Assembly (NCBI GenBank): GCA_013815485.1
Contig: JACDGB010000065.1
Span: forward strand, 1 to 8,025
Source: Rubrobacter sp.
Lineage (GTDB): Bacteria > Actinomycetota > Rubrobacteria > Rubrobacterales > Rubrobacteraceae
Length of the DNA: 8,025 nucleotides
Reading direction: 5' to 3'
Of the stretch, positions 1 through 5,008 are shown in pieces. The notes under the pieces are model-generated. The model had not been told where the DNA came from. It did no database searches and saw nothing but the letters and a program-made list of their open reading frames with translations. A program made the position numbers and the translations under genes. Numbering within the stretch: position 1 is the stretch's first letter; each line of letters opens with the position of its first letter.

Positions 1-119
1 GCCGCCACCGCTCCGTGGTCATCGTCGAGGAACTAGCCCGTCACCTCAGAGAAGAAGGCGTCGAGAGCAACGAGATAGACATTTTCGTCCGGCACAGGGA
101 TCTGGAAAACCAACCGTAG
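1..119 (+). CDS. C-terminal end of an unidentified protein (partial, runs in from the left edge)
   Basis: An open frame enters from the left edge (codons begin at base 3) and ends at TAG 117-119, giving 38 visible residues. The peptide is rich in Glu, Arg and Val, reads VVIVEELARHLREEG in its first half (amphipathic helix-like) and ends DLENQP. Such charge-balanced composition and codons mostly ending in G or C look like real coding sequence in this genome, and the other two forward frames are less protein-like. I do not recognise the family. The stop lies only 4 nt from the stop of the converging permease gene, which is tight but common for convergent genes in compact genomes. No terminator hairpin is visible between them. 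Confidence 0.5.
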   Translation, partial: RHRSVVIVEELARHLREEGVESNEIDIFVRHRDLENQP

Positions 120-123
120 AAGA

Positions 124-1065
124 TCATGTGCCCCGGCTCGCCAGGAAGACGCCGGCCAGGCAGACTACGAGCCCCGGAATGGCGAGTGGGCCGATGCTCT
201 CACCGAACATCAGGTAGGCCCAGACCATCGTGGTCGGTGGCGTCAGGTAGATAAGACTGCTAACCCTGGTGACGCCGCTCACTTTCAGGTTCAGCCAGTA
301 GAAACCGTACCCGCCGAAGGTTGAGAAGACCACGAACCACGCTACCGCTGTCCAGAAACGCATGCCGCCCGCTGGTTCGAGACCACCCCAGAAGAGGGCC
401 AGCGCGGCGAACACGACGGTGGCGACGGAACATTGGATCCCAAGCGCCACATCGAGCGGCGTGTCCGTGTCCGCCTCGAGGTTCGCCTTGCGTTCCACCA
501 GCGTGGCCGCGACGAGTCCCGCCATGCCGAAGAAAGGCAAAGTATAAGCCCACGGCGGCGCCTCGCCCCTCACCGTCCCGGCCGCGCCGTTTGCCTCGCT
601 GCCGATGACCATTGCGACCCCGGCGAGACCCACGACGAGCCCCGCCCACTGAAGCGGCCTTACTCGCTCCCCGAGAACTGGTCCCGCCAAAGCGGCGGCG
701 AGAAGCGGTTGCAGAGCCGCGACGAGAGCCGCCGCCCCGGCAGTGACCCCGAACTCAACCGCGCCAACAACCCCGCTCAGATACACGCCCTGGGCGAGAA
801 AACCCACGACCCCCTGCACCGCCACCTCCCTGCGAGATGGCCTGTAACGCCGGAACAGAACGACCGCCCCGATCAACAACCCCGCAGCCAGCAGGAACCT
901 CCATGCCATGAGCGTCGGGGTACTCGCCTCCGATGTCCCGAGCCTGGCACCAATAAACCCGGAACTCCACATCACCACGAATACGATCTCCGAAATAGCC
1001 CGGTTCTTGCCGATCCTCTTGCCGCCCGCGCTGACGGACGACGAACTTACCAATGGCCGCGACAT
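124..1065 (-). CDS. EamA/DMT-superfamily transporter (RhaT/YdcZ-like permease)
   Basis: Inner-membrane permease of the drug/metabolite transporter superfamily. Members export amino acids, metabolites or small drugs by a secondary mechanism, and the substrate here cannot be read from sequence. The 313-residue product has a short polar N-terminus, then about ten hydrophobic segments near residues 24-44, 50-71, 78-99, 106-128, 138-154, 172-190, 205-225, 238-258, 265-287 and 292-310. They form two EamA repeats. Family hallmarks are the first-helix WSSGFIGARLG, the repeat-1 end ALQPLLAA..LGERV, and the repeat-2 counterpart YLTPPTTMVWAYLMFGE. Length is typical of the family (about 290-320). ATG 1065 is the only ATG/GTG/TTG start in frame after an upstream stop at about 1126-1128, though its Shine-Dalgarno is weak. 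The gene diverges from a TetR-type regulator with operator-like repeats between them, suggesting repression by that protein until a ligand is bound. Confidence 0.9.
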   Translation of the reverse strand: MSRPLVSSSSVSAGGKRIGKNRAISEIVFVVMWSSGFIGARLGTSEASTPTLMAWRFLLAAGLLIGAVVLFRRYRPSRREVAVQGVVGFLAQGVYLSGVVGAVEFGVTAGAAALVAALQPLLAAALAGPVLGERVRPLQWAGLVVGLAGVAMVIGSEANGAAGTVRGEAPPWAYTLPFFGMAGLVAATLVERKANLEADTDTPLDVALGIQCSVATVVFAALALFWGGLEPAGGMRFWTAVAWFVVFSTFGGYGFYWLNLKVSGVTRVSSLIYLTPPTTMVWAYLMFGESIGPLAIPGLVVCLAGVFLASRGT

Positions 1066-1202
1066 CCATCGCCCCGAACGGCCCGCGTATGCGAGTACCT
1101 TGTCCGCGTATTTCGTCCAAACGCTTCATAGCCACGTCCCACGACGGTGCCGGGACCCACTTCCCGCGCGAACTCCACAAGCCTCGAAAGTATCCTCGCC
1201 AT
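1047..1202 (-). CDS. Possible 51-codon leader ORF upstream of the permease gene
   Basis: On the minus strand an ATG at 1202 is preceded by a strong purine-rich Shine-Dalgarno (complement of 1211-1217) with 8-nt spacing. It opens a 51-codon frame beginning MARILSRLVEFAREVGPG and ending at 1047, overlapping the permease start at 1065 by 19 nt. It lies in the roughly 190-nt leader expected if the candidate promoter at 1264-1292 is used. The N-terminal half looks like an amphipathic helix; the C-terminal half is Arg-rich and less protein-like. It may be a translated leader that couples ribosomes to the weakly initiated permease, or the remains of a decayed gene, since the adjacent frame also reads plausibly (VAMKRLDEIRGQGTRIRG). 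I do not recognise it. Confidence 0.25.
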   Translation of the reverse strand: MARILSRLVEFAREVGPGTVVGRGYEAFGRNTRTRYSHTRAVRGDGCRGHW

Positions 1203-1251
1203 CGCGCCCGCCTCCCTCCGCCTTCCGTTCCGTTTCCTCAATTTAGTAAAT

Positions 1252-1265
1252 ATACCGGTATGTAT
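1252..1265. promoter_or_regulatory. Operator 1 for the TetR-type regulator (candidate)
   Basis: ATACC-ggta-TGTAT is an imperfect inverted repeat with the same half-site and 4-nt spacing as operator 2 (one base off in the right half). It also contains the perfect 10-bp palindrome ATACCGGTAT at 1252-1261. It overlaps the -10 element of the candidate permease promoter. TetR dimers commonly bind inverted repeats of this size, so it is probably bound by the neighbouring regulator. The assignment is by position and symmetry only. Confidence 0.55.
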
Positions 1266-1292
1266 AGTAGCGTGGAATAGCGGGTTTGTAAA
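1264..1292 (-). promoter_or_regulatory. Candidate sigma70-type promoter for the permease gene
   Basis: Read on the minus strand, TTTACA (1292-1287, five of six matches to TTGACA) is followed after 17 nt by TACTAT (1269-1264, four of six matches to TATAAT, including TA...T). Spacing is optimal. The -10 falls inside operator 1 and the -35 sits next to operator 2, an arrangement expected for repression. Transcription would start near 1257 and leave a leader of about 190 nt before the permease ATG. Confidence 0.5.
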
Positions 1293-1293
1293 C

Positions 1294-1307
1294 ATACCAG
1301 TTGGTAT
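1294..1307. promoter_or_regulatory. Operator 2 for the TetR-type regulator (candidate)
   Basis: ATACCA-gt-TGGTAT is a 14-bp inverted repeat, perfect except for its central two bases. Its half-site ATACC/GGTAT with a 4-nt gap matches operator 1, whose start lies exactly 42 bp upstream, about four helical turns. It overlaps the extended -10 of the regulator gene and abuts the -35 of the divergent permease promoter, so one bound dimer could block both directions. Confidence 0.6.
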
Positions 1308-1310
1308 ACT
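1302..1310 (+). promoter_or_regulatory. Extended -10 promoter element of the TetR-type gene
   Basis: TGG-TATACT fits an extended -10 (TGn followed by a five-of-six match to TATAAT). No convincing -35 is seen 16-18 nt upstream, which the TGn motif may compensate for. Predicted start of transcription is near 1317, giving a leader of about 30 nt. The element lies within operator 2, implying autoregulation. Confidence 0.45.
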
Positions 1311-1347
1311 TCAAGAGATAGTTCGAGAAGGCGAAGGAGGAATGCGC

Positions 1348-1953
1348 GTGGGCAGCACTAGAAAGGCGGGGCGTCCGAAGGTTCCGGCGGCGGATCGCAT
1401 CCTCCGGGTTGCTTCGGAGATGTTCTATCGACGGGGGATACGGGCGGTTGGGGTGGATGCCATCGCCTCGGAGGCGGATGTCACCAAGAAGACTCTCTAC
1501 GATAACTTCGGCTCCAAAGACGCTTTGATCGCCGCCTACTTGCGCGGCCGGGACGAACGCTGGCGACATTGGCTCGTGGAGAATGTGGAACGGCGAGGAG
1601 GTCCGGCCAGCGAGCGTCTGCTCTCTACTTTCGACGCACTCGCGGACTGGATGGAACAGGGAAATACCAGAGGTTGTGGCTTCGTGAATGCGACGGTGGA
1701 GTTACCGGATGCTCACCATCCTGCGTGGGTGGTGGTGATGGAGCAGAAACGGTGGATGCGCGGATACCTCGCGGGGCTGGCCGCCGAGGCCGGAGCGGAG
1801 GCCCCAGAGACATTGGCCGAACGGTTGCTGATCCTGCACGAAGGAGCCAACGTCGGCAGCTCGCTGGGCATGCTCGCCAACGCCGCGCAAGAAGCTCGCC
1901 ATGTAGCGGCGGCCCTCGTCGCCGGCCTCCCCGGCACCGACCGCGCACCGTAG
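1348..1953 (+). CDS. TetR/AcrR-family transcriptional regulator
   Basis: Ligand-responsive cytoplasmic repressor. The N-terminal TetR domain spans about residues 14-65: helix ILRVASEMFYRRG, then the helix-turn-helix VDAIASEADVTKKTLYDNFG, then SKDALIAAYL. The C-terminal ligand/dimer domain (about 75-195) contains GCGFVNATVELPD and LLILHEGANVGSSLG and resembles regulators of small exporters and reductases. Length (201 aa) is normal. Start choice: the Shine-Dalgarno AAGGAGG (1334-1340) is only 1 nt from ATG 1342 but 7 nt from GTG 1348, so I favour the GTG; ATG 1342 would add two residues. The gene is divergent from the permease and 87 nt upstream of the reductase gene. It probably represses the permease and itself through the two ATACC/GGTAT operators. 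The inducer is unknown; a quinone or electrophile is possible given the reductase next door. Confidence 0.92.
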   Translation: MGSTRKAGRPKVPAADRILRVASEMFYRRGIRAVGVDAIASEADVTKKTLYDNFGSKDALIAAYLRGRDERWRHWLVENVERRGGPASERLLSTFDALADWMEQGNTRGCGFVNATVELPDAHHPAWVVVMEQKRWMRGYLAGLAAEAGAEAPETLAERLLILHEGANVGSSLGMLANAAQEARHVAAALVAGLPGTDRAP

Positions 1954-2028
1954 CCTTCCCTCATGCAGCGAGCGTGGAGCGCGTCACGCCATGCTCTGAT
2001 AAAACCCGAAGCATGAAACCAAGCTCAT

Positions 2029-2034
2029 GGGAGG
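2029..2034 (+). promoter_or_regulatory. Shine-Dalgarno of the reductase gene
   Basis: GGGAGG ends 6 nt before ATG 2041 and fixes that start over the earlier ATG triplets in the 87-nt spacer. The spacer also holds a small hairpin, GCGTG-8 nt-CACGC, near 1970-1990 with no U-tract, so I do not call a terminator there. No clear promoter is seen, so read-through from the TetR-type gene is possible. Confidence 0.6.
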
Positions 2035-2040
2035 CAATAA

Positions 2041-2994
2041 ATGGGAATGCTCGTAGAGGGCGAGTGGAAGACCGAGAACATGTTGCGGGACGAGGATGGG
2101 CGGTTCGTGCGCTCGGATACCTCGTTCCGGGACCGGGTGACGGCGGATGGTTCGAGCGGCTTCCCGGCGGAGGCGGGCCGCTACCATCTGTACGTCTCGT
2201 GGGCGTGCCCGTGGGCGCACCGGACGGCCATCATGCGCCGACTCAAGGGGCTTGAGGACACCATCTCACTCTCCAGCGTCGCGGCGTTCATGGGGGAGGA
2301 CGGCTGGACCTTCTCGGAGGAGTTCAAGGACCCGCTGCATGGCGCGGGGCATCTGCGCGAGGTTTACACGAGGGCCGACCCCGGCTACACGGGCCGGGTC
2401 ACCACGCCCATCCTTTGGGACAAGGAGCGAGAGACCATCGTCAACAACGAGTCCCGCGAGGTCATCCGCATACTCGACACCGAGTTCGAGGAGTACGCGG
2501 CCACAGAGGCGGACTTTTTCCCGGAAGGTCTGCGCGAGGAGATCGACGACACCATCAGCGCCATCTACAATCCAATCAACAACGGCGTTTATAGATCCGG
2601 CTTCGCCAGCACTCAATCCGCCTACGATGAGGCCGTCACCGAGCTTTTCGACGCCCTCGATTATTGGGAGTCGGTTCTCTCAGAACAGCGGTATCTGTGT
2701 GGAGGCGTCGTCACCGAGGCTGATTGGTGCATGTTCACGACGCTTGCGCGCTTCGATCCCGTCTACCACTATCACTTCAAATGCAACCTTCGCCGCATCT
2801 CGGACTACCCGAACCTGTGGGGTTATCTTCGGGATCTGTACCAGACGCCCGGCGTCGCTGAAACCGTGGATTTCGACCACATAAAGCGCCATTATTACAC
2901 TAGCCACGGGAGCGTGAACCCCACCCGTATTGTGCCGAAAGGTCCGATCCTGAACTTCGACGAGCCTCACGACCGCGCCCGGCTCTCGGGTTGA
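2041..2994 (+). CDS. Glutathionyl-hydroquinone reductase (Xi-class glutathione S-transferase, YqjG/PcpF/ECM4 family)
   Basis: Cytoplasmic thiol-dependent reductase that removes glutathione from glutathionyl-hydroquinones, recycling quinones trapped by thiols. It has a thioredoxin-fold N-terminal domain, whose family motif SWACPWAHR places the catalytic Cys at residue 56, and an all-helical C-terminal domain. Other family signs are the DTSFRDRV segment near residue 26, the TTPILWDKERETIVNNES loop that contacts the peptide backbone of the thiol (about 121-138), INNGVYRSGFA with a conserved Tyr, and the C-terminal LWGYLRDLYQTPGV and NPTRIVPKGP. Length (317 aa) matches the family (about 310-330). 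Most Actinobacteria use mycothiol rather than glutathione, so either this organism makes glutathione or the enzyme accepts another thiol. It lies 22 nt before yvcK on the same strand. Confidence 0.93.
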   Translation: MGMLVEGEWKTENMLRDEDGRFVRSDTSFRDRVTADGSSGFPAEAGRYHLYVSWACPWAHRTAIMRRLKGLEDTISLSSVAAFMGEDGWTFSEEFKDPLHGAGHLREVYTRADPGYTGRVTTPILWDKERETIVNNESREVIRILDTEFEEYAATEADFFPEGLREEIDDTISAIYNPINNGVYRSGFASTQSAYDEAVTELFDALDYWESVLSEQRYLCGGVVTEADWCMFTTLARFDPVYHYHFKCNLRRISDYPNLWGYLRDLYQTPGVAETVDFDHIKRHYYTSHGSVNPTRIVPKGPILNFDEPHDRARLSG

Positions 2995-3003
2995 GGCCGC
3001 CGG

Positions 3004-3009
3004 TATACT
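3004..3009 (+). promoter_or_regulatory. -10 element for leaderless yvcK transcription
   Basis: TATACT (five of six matches to TATAAT) ends 7 nt before the yvcK ATG at 3017, so transcription would begin at or beside the A of the start codon. There is no Shine-Dalgarno in the 22-nt spacer. This is the classic layout of leaderless actinobacterial mRNAs. The -35 is not recognisable in the end of the reductase gene. Confidence 0.45.
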
Positions 3010-3016
3010 CGACCGC

Positions 3017-3979
3017 ATGAATGTAGCCGAAGACTTGCGGGTCGTGGCGTTCGGGGGCGGCACGGGGTTGCCGGTGCTGCTTCGTGGCCTTCGGGACCGG
3101 GTGGAAGACCTCACGGCGGTCGTCACGGTTGGGGATGATGGAGGCTCCAGTGGCAGGCTGCGGGAGGAACTCGGGGTCGCGCCGCCGGGTGATGTGAGGA
3201 ACTGTCTGGTGGCGCTCGCTGGTCGCAAGAGGCTGGCCGAGGTCTTCAACTACCGCTTCGAGTCGGGTGGGGATCTCACGGACCACGCCGTCGGCAACCT
3301 CATTATCGCGGCCCTCTCGGATATGGCGGGAGGGTTCTGCGCGGGCGTCGAGCAAGCCGCCCGGTTTCTGCGGATAAAGGGTCGAGTCTATCCGGCGGCG
3401 GAGAAGAGCTTGACGCTCGTGATCACGCACCCCGACGGCACGGTGTCCCGCGGGGAGTCAACAGCCCGTGATCCTGGCAAGCGTGCCTCCTCGGTCGCGG
3501 TCGAGCCCGCTGATGTCCCTGCTCCACCTGGCGTCATCGAGGCCATAGAGAATGCGGACGTGGTGGTTCTGGGGCCGGGGAGCCTGTTCACTAGTACCAT
3601 CCCCGCGCTGCTCGGCGGTGGGTCGCGCGAGGCGCTTGCCCGTTTTGACGGTCCCGTCGTGTATGCGGCGAACGTCATGACTCAGCCGGGGGAGACGACC
3701 GGGTTCTCTGTCTCGGACCATGTGCGGGTGTTGCTCGAACATGGGATACCGAGGGTGACGGATGTGATCGTCCACTCCGGCGCGTTGCCGGAGGAGTTGA
3801 TCTCCCGCTATAGGGCCGAAGGCGCGGACCTTGCCGCAGTGGACCGCGAAGCACTGGAGAAGATGGGCGTCCGGTTGCGCGAGACGGATCTCCTTTCGGA
3901 CGACTTCGGGGCCGGCGTGCGCCACGACCCCGAGAAGCTCGCGGAAGCAGTGTGCGGCGTTGCTCTCGTTCGCCTCTGA
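3017..3979 (+). CDS. yvcK: YvcK family gluconeogenesis/envelope factor (CofD-like, UDP-sugar binding)
   Basis: Cytoplasmic regulator needed in Bacillus for growth on gluconeogenic carbon sources and for normal cell shape. Homologues bind UDP-sugars, and YvcK (CuvA) in mycobacteria and Listeria supports envelope synthesis. The family shares the CofD fold (2-phospho-L-lactate transferase). Visible motifs are the nucleotide-binding FGGGTGLPVLLRGL (residues 12-25), VGDDGGSSGRLREELG (38-53), PPGDVRNCLVAL (56-67), HAVGNLIIAALSDM, and a strongly conserved VVLGPGSLFTSTIPALL. Length (320 aa) is typical. It has no Shine-Dalgarno and probably initiates from a leaderless mRNA. The 3' end overlaps whiA by 20 nt, suggesting translational coupling. 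In most Actinobacteria rapZ (yvcJ) precedes yvcK; here a reductase gene does. Confidence 0.95.
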   Translation: MNVAEDLRVVAFGGGTGLPVLLRGLRDRVEDLTAVVTVGDDGGSSGRLREELGVAPPGDVRNCLVALAGRKRLAEVFNYRFESGGDLTDHAVGNLIIAALSDMAGGFCAGVEQAARFLRIKGRVYPAAEKSLTLVITHPDGTVSRGESTARDPGKRASSVAVEPADVPAPPGVIEAIENADVVVLGPGSLFTSTIPALLGGGSREALARFDGPVVYAANVMTQPGETTGFSVSDHVRVLLEHGIPRVTDVIVHSGALPEELISRYRAEGADLAAVDREALEKMGVRLRETDLLSDDFGAGVRHDPEKLAEAVCGVALVRL

Positions 3980-4823
3980 GATAAAACGCCAGCTCGCCTC
4001 GCGGACCTCATCCGCTACACGCCGCACCAACCGCCACGAGCTTGTCGGCCTGATGGACGCCGCCGGTGAATGGGATGGATCCGGCGTCACCTTCACCACC
4101 CGCAACGCTGCCGTCGCTCGTTCCGTGGTGCGTCTGCTGCGCTCTGAGTTCGGGCTGCATTCCCGACTCTCTCCGGCTGGGACGGATCGTTTCGGCCGCG
4201 CCCGCTACGCAGTCCATGCGGAAGGCAACGGCGCTATTCAGGCGAAAGAGGAACTGCGGGCTGCCCGCTCCGGTCTTCGAGGCGCTGCCGAAGGGACTGC
4301 CTATTTGCGGGGCGCGTTCCAGGGCGCGGGCTCGGTCTCCCGGCCAGGACGTGGATATCATCTGGAGATCTTCCACCGCGACGAAGCATTCATCCGGCGC
4401 GTCGCCACGCTCTCCCGGGCTCCGCTCGGCATCACCTGCAGGCGCGAACGCTGGGTCGCCTACGCAAGGAGCGCAGACAGCGTGACGACCTTCCTCTCCC
4501 AATTGGGGCTGCACGACGCCGTCCTGGAATACGAGGCCCGCGCTGTGCTCGGGGAGGCGAAAGCCAACGCCAATCGGCTCACCAACTTCGACGCCGCCAA
4601 CGCCGGACGCACGGCGGTCGCCGCCGCCCGCCAGCAGGAAGTCCTCGAAACCCTCAACCCCGACAACCTGCCACCGGCGTTACGGGAAATGCTGGAACTC
4701 CGTCTGGAGCATTCTGACGCCTCGCTCGCCGACCTCGCCCGCCTCGGCAATCTATCCAAAAGCGCCGTAAATCATCGCTTGCGGAGGCTGATCGAGCTGT
4801 CGGGGAAACTCACGAGCCGATGA
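3960..4823 (+). CDS. whiA: WhiA sporulation/division transcriptional regulator
   Basis: DNA-binding regulator. In Streptomyces it activates sporulation septation genes together with WhiB; in Bacillus it affects division and chromosome segregation. N-terminal homing-endonuclease-like domain: degenerate LAGLIDADG helix 1 is LVGLMDAAG (residues 28-36) and helix 2 is LRGAFQGAGSV (116-126), followed by the family motif GYHLEIF. In both helices the catalytic acidic residue is Ala, so no nuclease activity is expected, as known for WhiA. The C-terminal helix-turn-helix is about residues 254-280 and includes LSKSAVNHRLRRL. WhiA proteins normally begin SFxxEVK; here LSFASEIK is preceded in frame by TTG 3960 and by no nearer ATG or GTG, so I place the start there, inside yvcK, giving 287 aa (slightly short for the family). 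The Shine-Dalgarno is weak, consistent with coupling to yvcK. Confidence 0.92.
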   Translation: MLSFASEIKRQLASRTSSATRRTNRHELVGLMDAAGEWDGSGVTFTTRNAAVARSVVRLLRSEFGLHSRLSPAGTDRFGRARYAVHAEGNGAIQAKEELRAARSGLRGAAEGTAYLRGAFQGAGSVSRPGRGYHLEIFHRDEAFIRRVATLSRAPLGITCRRERWVAYARSADSVTTFLSQLGLHDAVLEYEARAVLGEAKANANRLTNFDAANAGRTAVAAARQQEVLETLNPDNLPPALREMLELRLEHSDASLADLARLGNLSKSAVNHRLRRLIELSGKLTSR

Positions 4824-4915
4824 GCCCGGCGTACATCCGCGCCGAGTGGGTCCATGCTTGGGAGATCACCGCGCAAGAATTCGACGAAGCGTGGAGTGCG
4901 GCAGGCGATGGATAA
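4820..4915 (+). CDS. Hypothetical 31-residue ORF coupled to whiA
   Basis: ATG 4820-4822 overlaps the whiA stop as ATGA and opens a 31-codon frame ending TAA 4913-4915. The peptide is rich in Trp, Ala and Glu (MSPAYIRAEWVHAWE at its start, then ITAQEFDEAWSAAG) and would form an acidic amphipathic helix. About 70% of third positions are G or C, similar to the neighbouring genes. No separate Shine-Dalgarno is visible, so translation would depend on ribosomes finishing whiA. It could also be the remnant of a longer gene, or chance. I do not recognise it. Confidence 0.35.
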   Translation: MSPAYIRAEWVHAWEITAQEFDEAWSAAGDG

Positions 4916-4927
4916 AGCGCCGAAATG

Positions 4928-4955
4928 GTGACAAGTTCATCGTTTGTTATAAGCT
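4928..4955 (+). promoter_or_regulatory. Candidate promoter of the gap-pgk-tpiA operon
   Basis: GTGACA at 4928-4933 (five of six matches to TTGACA) is followed after 16 nt by TAAGCT at 4950-4955. The overlapping TATAAG at 4948-4953 is a better -10 match but with a 14-nt spacer. The stretch is markedly AT-richer than the genes around it. A start near 4962 would leave a leader of about 45-50 nt before gap. Confidence 0.4.
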
Positions 4956-4969
4956 AGACGTGTTGGGCA

Positions 4970-4983
4970 CAATGATCCCATTG
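4970..4983 (+). promoter_or_regulatory. Inverted repeat in the gap leader
   Basis: CAATG-atcc-CATTG is a perfect 5-bp inverted repeat with a 4-nt centre, located just downstream of the candidate promoter and 13 nt before the gap Shine-Dalgarno. It could be an operator for a repressor of the glycolytic operon or a small mRNA hairpin. An ATG inside it (4972) begins an 8-codon frame ending at 4998 within the Shine-Dalgarno. Confidence 0.3.
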
Positions 4984-5008
4984 CAAACGTCGAGATGAGG
5001 AGGAACGG

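Noticed and set aside
433..1131. A 232-codon plus-strand open frame antisense to the permease gene
   Set aside because: Its peptide is Arg/Pro/His-rich low-grade sequence typical of a shadow frame in GC-rich DNA, while the minus-strand frame has clear EamA repeats and membrane helices.
755..1180. Minus-strand 141-codon frame overlapping the permease start
   Set aside because: It lies mostly within the permease gene in another frame and turns Gly/Arg-rich. Only its first 40 residues look protein-like, which I mention as possible gene decay but do not call.
1966..1992. GCGTG/CACGC hairpin after the TetR-type gene as a terminator
   Set aside because: Only five base pairs, an 8-nt loop and no U-tract; read-through to the reductase gene seems as likely.
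4041..4340. LAGLIDADG-like helices as an active homing endonuclease or intein in the yvcK-whiA region
   Set aside because: Both catalytic acids are Ala and the C-terminal helix-turn-helix identifies the protein as WhiA, a host regulator.
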